Shown: positions 51,862-60,405 of the stretch, one piece after another
Numbering within the stretch: the first letter of the stretch is position 1
Layout of the letters: each line of letters begins with the position of its first letter
NCBI GenBank assembly: GCA_016871895.1
Contig: VHBO01000001.1
Span: 1-64,000, forward strand
Direction: 5' to 3'
Source of the DNA: Gemmatimonadota bacterium
Lineage (GTDB): Bacteria; Gemmatimonadota; Gemmatimonadetes; Gemmatimonadales; Gemmatimonadaceae
DNA length: 64,000 bases
The notes under the pieces: generated by a model
The model's database searches: none
What the model saw: the letters and a program-made list of their open reading frames with translations, nothing else
Told to the model about the DNA's origin: nothing
Position numbers and translations under genes: made by a program

Positions 51862-53940
51862 GTGACGTCCGTCCGCTCCCCGATGGCCCGCCCTGCGGTC
51901 CGCCGACGCCGCGCGTCCGGCCGGGCCACGGCCTGCGCCGCCGGCCTCCTGGTCGCGCTGGTGACGGCCCCGGGCGTTGCGCAGGCCCCGGTCGCCGCCC
52001 CCGCGCCCTCCACCGGTGAGCCCTGGCGGATCATCCGCCCCCCGCAGGCGTCGCTCGTCCTCGCCCGCGATGGCTCCCTCATCGGCGAGATCGGCCGCGA
52101 GTGGCGCGTCAGCGTCCCCCTCGCCTCGTTGCCGGCGTACGTCCCGCAGGCGTTCGTCGCCGTCGAGGACCAGCGCTTCTATCAGCACGACGGCGTCGAC
52201 CTCGTCGGGATCGCGGGCGCGATCAAGGACAACCTCCTCGGCGCGTCGCGCGGCGCGAGCACCATCACGCAGCAGCTCGTCGGCAACATGCACCCCGACG
52301 TCGTCGACCGGACCGACCGAACGATCGCGCGGAAGCTCCGCGAGCAGGCGGCGGCGCGCGAGATGGAGCGGCGATACACCAAGGCGCAGATCCTCGAGGC
52401 ATATCTCAACCAGATCGCCTTCGGCCGCGGCTACTACGGCATCGAGACCGCGGCGCGGCACTACTTCGGGAAGCCCGCAGCGCGTCTGACCCTCGCGGAG
52501 GCGGCCTCGCTCGCGGCGCTCCCCAAGGGCCCCGCGCTCTTCGACCCGGTGCGCCACCCGGAGCGGAACCGCGAGCGCCGCGACGCGGTGCTCCGCCTGA
52601 TGCGGACGCAGGGATACATCTCCGCCGCGCAGGAGCGCGCGGCGCGCGCGCAGCCGCTGCGCACCGCCCCCGACCTCGGGATGCCGGCGGCGGCGCCCTA
52701 CCTAGTGGACGTGGTCCGCGTGCGCCTCGAGCGCGCCGGGATCCGTGTCACCGAGGGGGGCTACCGCATCACGACGACGATCGATCCCGCGCTGCAGCGC
52801 GCCGCCGCCGCGGCGCTCGCCGACGGGCTCACGGGGATCGAGGCGCGCGGGGACTATCGCCACCCACGCTACGCCGACCGGGCGCGCGGCTCCACCGACT
52901 ATCTGCAGGGGGCGGTCGTCGCGATGGAGCCCGCGACGGGGGACGTGCGCGCGCTCATCGGCGGCCGCAACCATCAGGAATCGCCGTTCAACCGCGCGGT
53001 GAACGCAGTGCGGCAGCCGGGCTCGAGCTTCAAGCCGTTCATCTACGCGCGGGCGCTCCTCGACTCCCTCCCGCCGACGACGATCATCCCCGACACGGCG
53101 CTCGCGGTGCGTTTCGACCTGACGGTCTACCGGCCGCGGAACTCGGATGGCGCCTTCCTCGGCCCGATCACGATGCGCGAGGCGCTCGCGCAATCACGCA
53201 ACACCGTCGCCGTACGGCTCTGGGAGCGCCTCGGCGCTGATTCGGTGATCGCGGTGGCACGGCGCGCGGGGATCTCCTCCCCGATCGCCCCGTTCCCGTC
53301 GAGTGCGCTCGGCGCCTCGGCGGTGCGCCCGATCGATCTCGTCTCCGCCTACACGACCTTCGCCAACCTCGGGACCCCGGTGGAGCCGCGCTTCGTGCTG
53401 CGCGTCGAGGATCCGAGCGGCCGCGCGATCTTCAGCGAGGCCACGCAATCGCTCGTACCGGCGATGGATAGCGCCGTCGCGTACGTGACGCGCGACCTGA
53501 TGCGCGGCGTGGTCGAGAGCGGCACCGCCACCGCGGTGCGACGGATGATTCCAGCGTCCATCCCCGTCGCGGGGAAGACGGGGACCACCGACGACAACAG
53601 CGATGTCTGGTTCGTGGGGATGACCCCGCAGCTCGTGGCCGGGGTCTGGATCGGCTTCGACCGGCCGCGTCCGATCTCACCCGGCGCGGCGGGCGGGACC
53701 CTCGCCGCACCGATCTTCGGCCAGATGCTCGCGCGTTGGGGTGGACTCGCCCCGGCGGTCTGGACGCCCCCCGCCGGCGTGGTGACCGTCGAGCTCGATC
53801 GTGCGACGGGCGACCTCGCCGACATGAGCACCCCGCCGAACCGGCGCTACGTGGAACTGTTCATCGCCGGCACGGAGCCGGCGGCGCTCCGTGTCGACGC
53901 GCGTCGCCTCCTGCGCGCCGCCCCGTGGGTGGGGTACTGA
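51862..53940 (+). CDS. Class A penicillin-binding protein (PBP1A-like)
   Basis: A 692-residue peptidoglycan glycosyltransferase/transpeptidase. After an N-terminal signal anchor (about 14-36), the GT51 domain has FVAVEDQRFYQHDGVD (catalytic Glu, about 97-112), GASTITQQLVGN and RKLREQAAAREMERRYTK (split motif near 155). The transpeptidase domain has PGSSFKPFIYA (active Ser/Lys, about 387-397), SRNTVAV (SxN) and the KTGTTDDNSDVWF motif (KTG, about 571). The start is GTG 51862; an upstream RBS is lacking and TAGAAT is six bases before it. Confidence 0.93.
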   Translation: MTSVRSPMARPAVRRRRASGRATACAAGLLVALVTAPGVAQAPVAAPAPSTGEPWRIIRPPQASLVLARDGSLIGEIGREWRVSVPLASLPAYVPQAFVAVEDQRFYQHDGVDLVGIAGAIKDNLLGASRGASTITQQLVGNMHPDVVDRTDRTIARKLREQAAAREMERRYTKAQILEAYLNQIAFGRGYYGIETAARHYFGKPAARLTLAEAASLAALPKGPALFDPVRHPERNRERRDAVLRLMRTQGYISAAQERAARAQPLRTAPDLGMPAAAPYLVDVVRVRLERAGIRVTEGGYRITTTIDPALQRAAAAALADGLTGIEARGDYRHPRYADRARGSTDYLQGAVVAMEPATGDVRALIGGRNHQESPFNRAVNAVRQPGSSFKPFIYARALLDSLPPTTIIPDTALAVRFDLTVYRPRNSDGAFLGPITMREALAQSRNTVAVRLWERLGADSVIAVARRAGISSPIAPFPSSALGASAVRPIDLVSAYTTFANLGTPVEPRFVLRVEDPSGRAIFSEATQSLVPAMDSAVAYVTRDLMRGVVESGTATAVRRMIPASIPVAGKTGTTDDNSDVWFVGMTPQLVAGVWIGFDRPRPISPGAAGGTLAAPIFGQMLARWGGLAPAVWTPPAGVVTVELDRATGDLADMSTPPNRRYVELFIAGTEPAALRVDARRLLRAAPWVGY

Positions 53941-53990
53941 GCGCCCCCGTGCGGTACGTTCCACCCGACCGATTGATCCCGGAGCCTCCG

Positions 53991-54188
53991 ATGGTTCGCC
54001 TCCTCCCGCGTCTCCTCACCGTTCTCACCGTCCTGCTGCTCGGCGCCGCCTGCGGCCGCGCCAAGGATCGGACGGGCGATGCGCCTTCACCCTACATCGG
54101 CCGTGATTCGGCCTTCGGCCCGACGTTCGAAGTCGACTCCACCGGAAAGGTCACCCCGATCCGCGTGAAAAAGCCGGAGCGCCGATGA
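53991..54188 (+). CDS. Small lipoprotein
   Basis: A 65-residue lipoprotein with lipobox LLGAAC (Cys21) and a short acidic, then basic tail (YIGRDSAFGPTFEVDSTGKV, KKPERR). GGAG lies ten bases before its ATG, and its last bases overlap the start of the M8-like peptidase gene by ATGA. Function unknown; possibly a partner of that secreted protein. Confidence 0.75.
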   Translation: MVRLLPRLLTVLTVLLLGAACGRAKDRTGDAPSPYIGRDSAFGPTFEVDSTGKVTPIRVKKPERR

Positions 54189-55447
54189 GACGTGCCGTGC
54201 TGTTCGGCGCGGTCGCCGCGTGCCTCGGTGCGTGTGGCGATGGGGCGAGCGGTCCCTCGCTCCCCGGCCCTGCCGCGAAGCTCACGGTGAGCAGTGGTGA
54301 TGATCAGGCCGCGCTCGCGGGGACGTCGCTCGCGCTCCCGGTGCGCGTGAAGGTCGCCGACGCGAAAGGGAAGGCGCGCCCCGGTGACACCGTCAGCTTC
54401 GCCGTCGCGAAGGGGGGCGGCTCCCTCGCCGGCACCCTGCGCGTCGTGACCGACGCGTCGGGGAATGCGGTCGCCCCGCTCTGGACCCTCGGCAAGAACG
54501 GCGGGACGCAACAGCTGACCGCCACGAGCGGCCTCTTCTCGACCACCATCGACGCGCGGATCCAGACGGCGTACAAGATCGACCTCCGCTATGCGGGGAC
54601 GCCGCCCGCCGGTATCATCGCCGACGCGTTCACCGCCGCGGTGGACCGCATCACCGCGATAATCGTCGGGGATGTCGTCGACGTGCCGATCGGGAGCGGT
54701 GGTACGCCCTTCCAGGTGACGCAGTGCAACAGCTCCTTCACCGGCATCAACGGGCTGAACGAGACTGTCGATGACGTGTTGATCTTCGCCAAGGTCGAGC
54801 CGATTGATGGAGTCGGACAGGTGCTCGGCTCGGCGGGCCCCTGTCTCACGCGCACCACCGGCGGGCTCACCGCGCTCGGCGTGATGCGCTTCGACAGCGC
54901 CGATCTCGCCGACCTCGCGTCCCGAGGGCGGCTCGCGGATGTCGTGCTGCACGAGATGCTGCACGTGGTCGGGCTCGGGACCCTCTGGAAGAGCCGCGGC
55001 CTCCTCGCCGACACGGGGACGGTGAACGTCCGCGTCACCGGCGCGCTCGCGGCGGCCTCCTGTGTCAACGACCATGGCGGGGGCGCGGTCTGCGCGGGCG
55101 CGGTGCCCGCGGAGAACTGCCTCGATCTCCCGAGCAGCGTCACCTGCGGTGCGGGGACGATCAACGCGCACTGGAAGGAGAGCACCTTTCGCACCGAGCT
55201 GATGACCGGCTTCGCCGGAAGCAGCAACCCGCTTGGTCGGATGACGATCCAGGCGCTCGCCGACCTCGGGTATGGGGTGCACACCGGGCCAGCGGATTCC
55301 TACACCGTGCCGTCCGCGCTGATGGCGTCGGGGAGCCAGCTTCGCGCCGTGGATGATGGGCCGCCGCTCCTGCTGGCGGAGCCGATGCGCCCGCGATTCA
55401 GCGTCGATGCCCGCGGGCAGGTGCGCCCGCTCGTCGCGCCGCGCTGA
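54185..55447 (+). CDS. Secreted leishmanolysin-like (M8-type) metallopeptidase lipoprotein
   Basis: A 420-residue lipoprotein (lipobox CLGAC, Cys17). An Ig-like bacterial domain (about 30-125, VKVADAKGKARPGDTVSFAV and NAVAPLWTLGKNGGTQQLTA) precedes a peptidase domain whose zinc site is VVLHEMLHVVGLGTLW (about 257-272, HExxHxxG). The later segment INAHWKESTFRTELMTGF holds a third His candidate, as in leishmanolysins, and SNPLGRMTIQALADLGY is the conserved C-terminal helix. It follows the small lipoprotein with a four-base overlap. Confidence 0.85.
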   Translation: MRRAVLFGAVAACLGACGDGASGPSLPGPAAKLTVSSGDDQAALAGTSLALPVRVKVADAKGKARPGDTVSFAVAKGGGSLAGTLRVVTDASGNAVAPLWTLGKNGGTQQLTATSGLFSTTIDARIQTAYKIDLRYAGTPPAGIIADAFTAAVDRITAIIVGDVVDVPIGSGGTPFQVTQCNSSFTGINGLNETVDDVLIFAKVEPIDGVGQVLGSAGPCLTRTTGGLTALGVMRFDSADLADLASRGRLADVVLHEMLHVVGLGTLWKSRGLLADTGTVNVRVTGALAAASCVNDHGGGAVCAGAVPAENCLDLPSSVTCGAGTINAHWKESTFRTELMTGFAGSSNPLGRMTIQALADLGYGVHTGPADSYTVPSALMASGSQLRAVDDGPPLLLAEPMRPRFSVDARGQVRPLVAPR

Positions 55448-55504
55448 GCATCCACTTGTGATCCCCAGCCGCCGCGGCGGCGGCGACGGGGGAGACGTGC
55501 GACG

Positions 55505-56296
55505 CTACTTCCGCGAGCCGGTCCAGATCGCGATGAGACCGCACCCCTGCGCCATCCGGCTTCCCGCCACCCGCTGGAGCTCCACCGGGACGGCTGCCGC
55601 ACTGCCGTAGATCTCGATCGCCGCGATCGACGGCGCGGCGATGATGTCGTCGATCGCCGCGAGGGAGCTCATCGGCGGCGGATTCGGGTTCCCCATCGCC
55701 TCCTCGTAGGTGCCGAGCAGCCGCTGGCCGTCGAGGAGGATCGTCATCGCGCACATCACGCCGCGCCCCTGCAGTACTGCCTTCCCGTTCATCGGCTGCA
55801 CCTTGATGAAGCGGTCCCCCTGCAACACCTGCGTGAGACGAATCGGGTTGCGGAACTCGAGCTCCTCCGGCGTGATGATCCGCGCGGCGAAGGCGCCGCG
55901 CTGGATGCGCGCGGCCCGGTCGTAGAAGCCGGTCCGCGCCAACGGCGTGTTGGCGCGGGCCGTGACGGTGACGGGATCGAGGGCGTTCGGGAGCGGGATC
56001 AGATCGGCGACGAAGCGGCCGGTGGTCGGGTTCCGCTTCACCCAGCCATTGAAGGGATCGAACCCCATCCGCCGCACCTCGAGGCGGAGCGAATCGGGGA
56101 CGCGCATCGCGAAGGCGGCGCGCCCGGAATCGTCCGCCACGCGGCTCACGCCGTTCACGATCGAGACGTACGCAAAGGGGATCGCGTTGCCGCGCACGTC
56201 GGTGACCTGCACGACGGCCCGGTCCCCCTGCGCGTGGACGCGGGGCGCGACGAGGGCGAGGAGAAGAGCGGCGACGACGGCGAGGCGACGGGTCAC
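55505..56296 (-). CDS. Carboxypeptidase-regulatory/TonB-plug-like secreted protein
   Basis: A 263-residue exported protein. A signal peptide (1-22) is followed by a carboxypeptidase regulatory-like beta sandwich (about 25-100: VRGNAIPFAYVSIVNGVSRVADDSGRAAF in pieces) and a plug-like domain (about 115-260: RIITPEELEFRNPIRLTQVL, VMCAMTILLDGQRL, IAAIEIYGSAAAVPVELQ, CGLIAIWTG). No beta-barrel follows, so it is not a TonB receptor itself. This architecture recurs in Gemmatimonadota and its role is unknown. GTG 56296 has GGAG seven bases upstream. Confidence 0.8.
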   Translation of the reverse strand: MTRRLAVVAALLLALVAPRVHAQGDRAVVQVTDVRGNAIPFAYVSIVNGVSRVADDSGRAAFAMRVPDSLRLEVRRMGFDPFNGWVKRNPTTGRFVADLIPLPNALDPVTVTARANTPLARTGFYDRAARIQRGAFAARIITPEELEFRNPIRLTQVLQGDRFIKVQPMNGKAVLQGRGVMCAMTILLDGQRLLGTYEEAMGNPNPPPMSSLAAIDDIIAAPSIAAIEIYGSAAAVPVELQRVAGSRMAQGCGLIAIWTGSRK

Positions 56297-56320
56297 GACA
56301 GGGCTCCGGTGCGGGGCGGG

Positions 56321-56346
56321 GGACGCCGGATGGTATGCCGGCGTCC
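56321..56346 (-). terminator. Hairpin after lon
   Basis: Perfect 9-bp stem GGACGCCGG (56321-56329) with CCGGCGTCC (56338-56346) and an eight-base loop, 37 bases past the lon stop. No T-tract on the minus strand. Confidence 0.45.
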
Positions 56347-56382
56347 CGTCAGGTGGAACTGCCCGAGGGTCTCCGTGTGGTA

Positions 56383-58890
56383 CTACGCGACCACGGCGAG
56401 GGGTTCCCCGGCCTCGCGTCCCGGCTCAGGGAGGAGCGCGATCGCGAGCACCTGCTCCAGCGACTCCACAAAGTGGAACCGCAGCTGCCCGCGCGCCTCA
56501 TCGGGGACGTCCTCGACGTCGGCCTCGTTCGCCTTCGGGAGGATCACGTCGGTGATCCCCGCGCGCAGCGCGCCAAGGACCTTCTCCTTCACCCCGCCGA
56601 TGGGGAGCACGCGGCCGCGGAGTGTGACCTCGCCCGTCATCGCGAGGTCCTTCCGCACGGGTCGGCCACTCAGCTCGCTCGCGAGCGCGGTCGAGATGGC
56701 GACGCCCGCCGACGGCCCGTCCTTGGGAATCGCCCCCGCCGGGACGTGGATGTGCGTCTCCACCGCGCCGAGTCGCGCCCGCGGGATCCCGAGCCGCTCG
56801 GCGTTCTTCGTCACGTAGGTGAAGGCGGCGCGCGCCGACTCCTTCATCACGTCGCCGAGCTGACCCGTAAGGATCAGCGAGACGGGAGCGCCGCCGGCCT
56901 CACCCGCCGGCGCGGCGATCAAGCGCACCGACGCCTCGACGAACATGATGTCGCCCCCCATTGGCGTGTAGTACATCCCCGTCGCGATCCCGACCTCGTG
57001 CGCGACGTTCGCCTTCTCAGGGTGCACCTTCGGCCGCCCTAGGAGCTCGCGCACCTCCTCGGCGGTGATCACGCCGTCGGCGGTGGGGTCGGCGCCCTCG
57101 CGCGTGGCGATGCGGCGTGCCACCTTGCGCGCCACCTTGCCCACCTCGCGCTCGAGCTGGCGCACGCCGCTCTCGCGGGTGTACTGGCTCACGAGCGACG
57201 CGATTGCCTCGTCGGTGAACGTCACCGGCTTGTCGCCGAGGCCGTTCTCCTCGAGCTGCCGCGGGATGAGGTACTTCTTCGCGATCTCCGCCTTCTCGCG
57301 CTCGGTGTAGCCGGCGAACTCGACGACCTCCATCCGGTCGAGGAGCGGACCGGGGATGTTCTGCACGAAGTTCGCGGTCGCGATGAAGAGCACCTCGGAG
57401 AGGTCGAACGGCACGCCGAGGTAGTGATCGGTGAAGGAGTCGTTCTGTGCGGGGTCGAGCACCTCGAGGAGCGCACTCGACGGGTCCCCCTGGAACGACT
57501 GGCCGAGCTTGTCGACCTCGTCGAGGAGGAAGACGGGGTTCTTGGTGCCGGCCTGCTTCATCCCTTGGATGATTCGCCCCGGCATCGCGCCCACGTAGGT
57601 GCGGCGATGGCCGCGGATGTCGGCCTCGTCGCGCGCGCCGCCGAGGGCCACGCGCACGTACTCGCGCCCGAGAGAGCGGGCGATCGACTTCGCGATTGAT
57701 GTCTTGCCGACGCCCGGCGGACCGGTGAAGAGGAGGATCGGACCCTTCGCCATCGCGCGCGCCTTGGCCTCCGTCACCTTGGCCTCGGGCGTCGGATGCT
57801 CAGCGGTGACGTCGACCGCCGCGGACTCGGCCGACTCTGGTGCCGCGGCCTCCGCACTCGCCTGCGCGGCGCGGAGCTGCCGCACCGCGAGGAACTCGAG
57901 CACGCGGTCCTTCACATCGCCGAGCCCGTAGTGGTCCTCATCGAGCAGCGTGCTCGCGCGCGGGAGGTCGAGATGGTCATCGGACCGGGTGCCCCAGGGC
58001 AGCTCGGCGATCCACTCGAGGTAGGTGCGGATGACCTGCGCCTCCATCGACTCGCGTCCGGAGCGTTCCAGTCGTCCGAGCTCGCGCTCGACCTCGGTGC
58101 GCGCCTGCTTGGGGAGCGGGAGGGCGTCGAGCTTGGCGCGCAGCTCCTCGATCTCCTTCGAGGTGTCGTCGTCGCCGAGCTCTTTCTGGATCGCCTTCAT
58201 CTGCTCGCGTAGGAACATCTCGCGCTGCCGCTCGCCGAGTTCCTCCTGCACCTGCGTCTTGATCTCCTCCTGCGCCTCGAGGAGGGAGATCTGCCGCTGC
58301 ACGTTCACGAGGACCTTCCGGAGGCGATCCTCGACGGAGAGGGTCTCGAGGAGTCCCTGCTTCTCCGGCACCGGGAGCTCGAGGTACCCGGCGACGAGGT
58401 CGGCGAAGCGGCCAGGCTCAGTGACCGAGTCGAGCACCTGATGCACGACCTCCTCGGGGAGGCCGCGGCGCTCGCCGAGCTCGGCGGCGCGCTCGCGGAT
58501 CTCCTTGTGGAGCGCGACGAAGGCCGGGTCCTTCTCGTCGATCGGCGCGAGGTCGTCCGTGTGTGCGACGATGGCGGAGAGGAATCCCTCGGTGGTCGTG
58601 AACTGGAGGGCGGTGGCGCGTTGCTCCCCGTTCAGGAGGAGTTGCACGCCGCCGAGGCCGCGCTGCACCTGTCCGATCCGTGCGATCACGCCGGTCTGAT
58701 AGAGGATCTCAGGGTCGGGTTCGTCGGCGTTGTCCTTCTGCGCCACGGCGAAGACGAGCCGGTCGGTCTTCAGCGCGGCCTCGATGGCGCGGAGCGTGCC
58801 TGGCCGGCCTGCGGCGATCGGCGCCGTGAGACCGGGGAAGATGACGGTCCCCCGCAGCGGGAGGACGGGAAGGGTCTGGCGGGTGCTCAT
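56383..58890 (-). CDS. lon: ATP-dependent protease Lon
   Basis: An 835-residue AAA+ serine protease for misfolded and regulatory proteins. The N-terminal LON domain (about 5-205, LPVLPLRGTVIFPG) and coiled coil (about 210-320) precede the ATPase: Walker A GPPGVGKTS (about 396), VRVALGGARDEADIRGHRR, Walker B PVFLLDEVDKLG and the sensor region. The protease domain ends with HVPAGAIPKDGPSAGVAI (catalytic Ser) and the catalytic Lys in LPIGGVKEKVLGALRAG. ATG 58890 fits the family; the frame stays open upstream. The insert near 350-385 (Ala/Glu-rich) is longer than usual. Confidence 0.96.
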   Translation of the reverse strand: MSTRQTLPVLPLRGTVIFPGLTAPIAAGRPGTLRAIEAALKTDRLVFAVAQKDNADEPDPEILYQTGVIARIGQVQRGLGGVQLLLNGEQRATALQFTTTEGFLSAIVAHTDDLAPIDEKDPAFVALHKEIRERAAELGERRGLPEEVVHQVLDSVTEPGRFADLVAGYLELPVPEKQGLLETLSVEDRLRKVLVNVQRQISLLEAQEEIKTQVQEELGERQREMFLREQMKAIQKELGDDDTSKEIEELRAKLDALPLPKQARTEVERELGRLERSGRESMEAQVIRTYLEWIAELPWGTRSDDHLDLPRASTLLDEDHYGLGDVKDRVLEFLAVRQLRAAQASAEAAAPESAESAAVDVTAEHPTPEAKVTEAKARAMAKGPILLFTGPPGVGKTSIAKSIARSLGREYVRVALGGARDEADIRGHRRTYVGAMPGRIIQGMKQAGTKNPVFLLDEVDKLGQSFQGDPSSALLEVLDPAQNDSFTDHYLGVPFDLSEVLFIATANFVQNIPGPLLDRMEVVEFAGYTEREKAEIAKKYLIPRQLEENGLGDKPVTFTDEAIASLVSQYTRESGVRQLEREVGKVARKVARRIATREGADPTADGVITAEEVRELLGRPKVHPEKANVAHEVGIATGMYYTPMGGDIMFVEASVRLIAAPAGEAGGAPVSLILTGQLGDVMKESARAAFTYVTKNAERLGIPRARLGAVETHIHVPAGAIPKDGPSAGVAISTALASELSGRPVRKDLAMTGEVTLRGRVLPIGGVKEKVLGALRAGITDVILPKANEADVEDVPDEARGQLRFHFVESLEQVLAIALLPEPGREAGEPLAVVA

Positions 58891-59252
58891 AGGGGCCTTC
58901 GGGATGGGGAGGCGCGACCGATCGACGCATCGGTCCATCGCATTGATGAGACCCGAAGGCGCAAGACACGTTCCGACTGACTTACGACAGGGTGGCGGGG
59001 ATTGCAACGTTCCCCCGCCGTCCTGACGGAAGATGCTGCCACGGCGGCGATGGCGCCGTCCGATCGGCAGAGTCCGCGCGGTGCCGATCCTCCGGACCGT
59101 CCTCGCGACGTTACGAACGGCCCTCTAAAACAGTCGCTTCTTGTCTGGCGATTCGGACATTCTGGTGTATCATTACCCGTCTGTCCGGAAAGGGCGGAAG
59201 GCGTTGATGTCTAACGCATTGTCCAACAACGACTTGAATCGACTTGAGCGTG
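58891..59252. other. Non-coding divergent region upstream of lon
   Basis: A 362-base gap with no convincing gene. It holds a perfect 6-6-6 inverted repeat ACCGAT/ATCGGT (58917-58934) 27 bases before the lon ATG, an 8-bp inverted repeat GATCGGCA (59062-59069)/TGCCGATC (59082-59089), and an AT-rich stretch from about 59130 with TATCAT (59167-59172) that may be the -10 of the gene at 59253. No CIRCE element is seen. Confidence 0.5.
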
Positions 59253-60392
59253 ATGACCATCCCTGTCGTCCCTCCGACATCTGTCCTGGCGCCTCCTCCG
59301 CCTCCGCCTGAGCCGGTTTCTTTCCCGCTTGGCTGGCTCCTCGATCACGCGTCAGCACCGATTCAGTATCGCGCCATCATCGACGTAGCAAAGATGGGGG
59401 AGAAGGTCGACCCCCGGATCAGCCTGCTGCCATACACGTACCGGCCCGCACTCGAGCTCGCGGTCCAGGCCGACATCAACGGCGTCTGGAACCGGTCGAT
59501 CCTGACCGTCCCGGGTGCTCGCGCGGAGCATTTCGCGGGGGTCGGGACGGTGCCGGCGTTCCGTCGGCTCACCGAGTGCGGGTGGGACAAGGACGCGCCG
59601 CCGTTGGTGCACACGCGCCGCGCCCTCTTCCCGTTGCTCGCCGAGGATGTCGATCCCGCCAAGATGTACGAGTTCGCGCCGACCAAGCCGCGGACCGAGC
59701 CCGAACTCCTCGCGCATCATCGGCAGGGGCTCCGTGAGGCGGCGGGCGCCGCGCTCGCCGGCGCCGGGTTCGAGGGGGATCCACGGCTGCGCGGCGTCGC
59801 GCGGCGCATCATCGATCGGGTGGGGGAGTTCCTCCGCTCGCCGTTGGCCGAGAAGCCGTGGATCCGCGTCGGGAACAAGCAGGTCCTGCATCCCGAGGCG
59901 TTCCCGCCGACGCTGCACGCGCTGCATCTGATCGCGCATATGCCGCTCTTCCAGAGCGAGCACTACGAGACGATGGAGCTGTTGTACGAGTATCTCTCGC
60001 GTCCGCTGCCGCGGCAGGAGCCGGTGCAGCAGATCGGGACGCAACTCGTCGAGGTGCCGCAGGTGGTGCTCGGTGACCACCTCCCGCATCGCAACGCCGT
60101 CGAGGCCGACGTCCCCGCGGCGCTCGCCTGGCTCGAGCTGATGGCGCGCCTCGGCTACCTCCGCCGGAACGAGGTCTGGCGCAAGATGTACGAGCGCTTT
60201 GTCGACGACTGCGGCCGCGACGGCGTCTGGCATCCCCACAAGGGGATGGCGATGCCGAAGAGCACGAACCCCTATGTCTGGCCGATGTTCCCGCTCGAGG
60301 AGGTGCACGGCGGCGACGAGCGCTGGACCGACGTCACCTTCCGCATCGGTCTCATCGCGCGGCTCTCGGGCCGACCGATCGAGGTGATCTGA
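59253..60392 (+). CDS. Unknown protein, probable alpha/alpha-toroid fold
   Basis: A 379-residue soluble protein with a Pro-rich N-terminus (PPPPPPEPVSFPLGWLL). The segment LDHASAPIQYRAIIDVAK (about 30-47) and repeats of WLELMARLGYLRRNEVWRKM-type helices with GVWHPH (about 323) recall terpene cyclase/prenyltransferase-like toroids of unknown function, but the match is weak. No catalytic DxDD or QW motif is complete. ATG 59253 is chosen; GTG 59250 and TTG 59244 lie just upstream. It is followed after 13 bases by the helicase gene, probably in one transcript. Confidence 0.65.
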   Translation: MTIPVVPPTSVLAPPPPPPEPVSFPLGWLLDHASAPIQYRAIIDVAKMGEKVDPRISLLPYTYRPALELAVQADINGVWNRSILTVPGARAEHFAGVGTVPAFRRLTECGWDKDAPPLVHTRRALFPLLAEDVDPAKMYEFAPTKPRTEPELLAHHRQGLREAAGAALAGAGFEGDPRLRGVARRIIDRVGEFLRSPLAEKPWIRVGNKQVLHPEAFPPTLHALHLIAHMPLFQSEHYETMELLYEYLSRPLPRQEPVQQIGTQLVEVPQVVLGDHLPHRNAVEADVPAALAWLELMARLGYLRRNEVWRKMYERFVDDCGRDGVWHPHKGMAMPKSTNPYVWPMFPLEEVHGGDERWTDVTFRIGLIARLSGRPIEVI

Positions 60393-60405
60393 CCGGAGTC
60401 CGTTG

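Noticed and set aside
58917..58934. CIRCE or sigma-32 control element for lon
   Set aside because: The inverted repeat ACCGAT/ATCGGT does not match CIRCE, and the nearby CTTGCGC/CATCAAT pair is too weak for a heat-shock promoter call.
58891..59007. N-terminal extension of lon to an upstream start at 59007
   Set aside because: The extra 39 residues have no family match and the LON domain begins right after ATG 58890.
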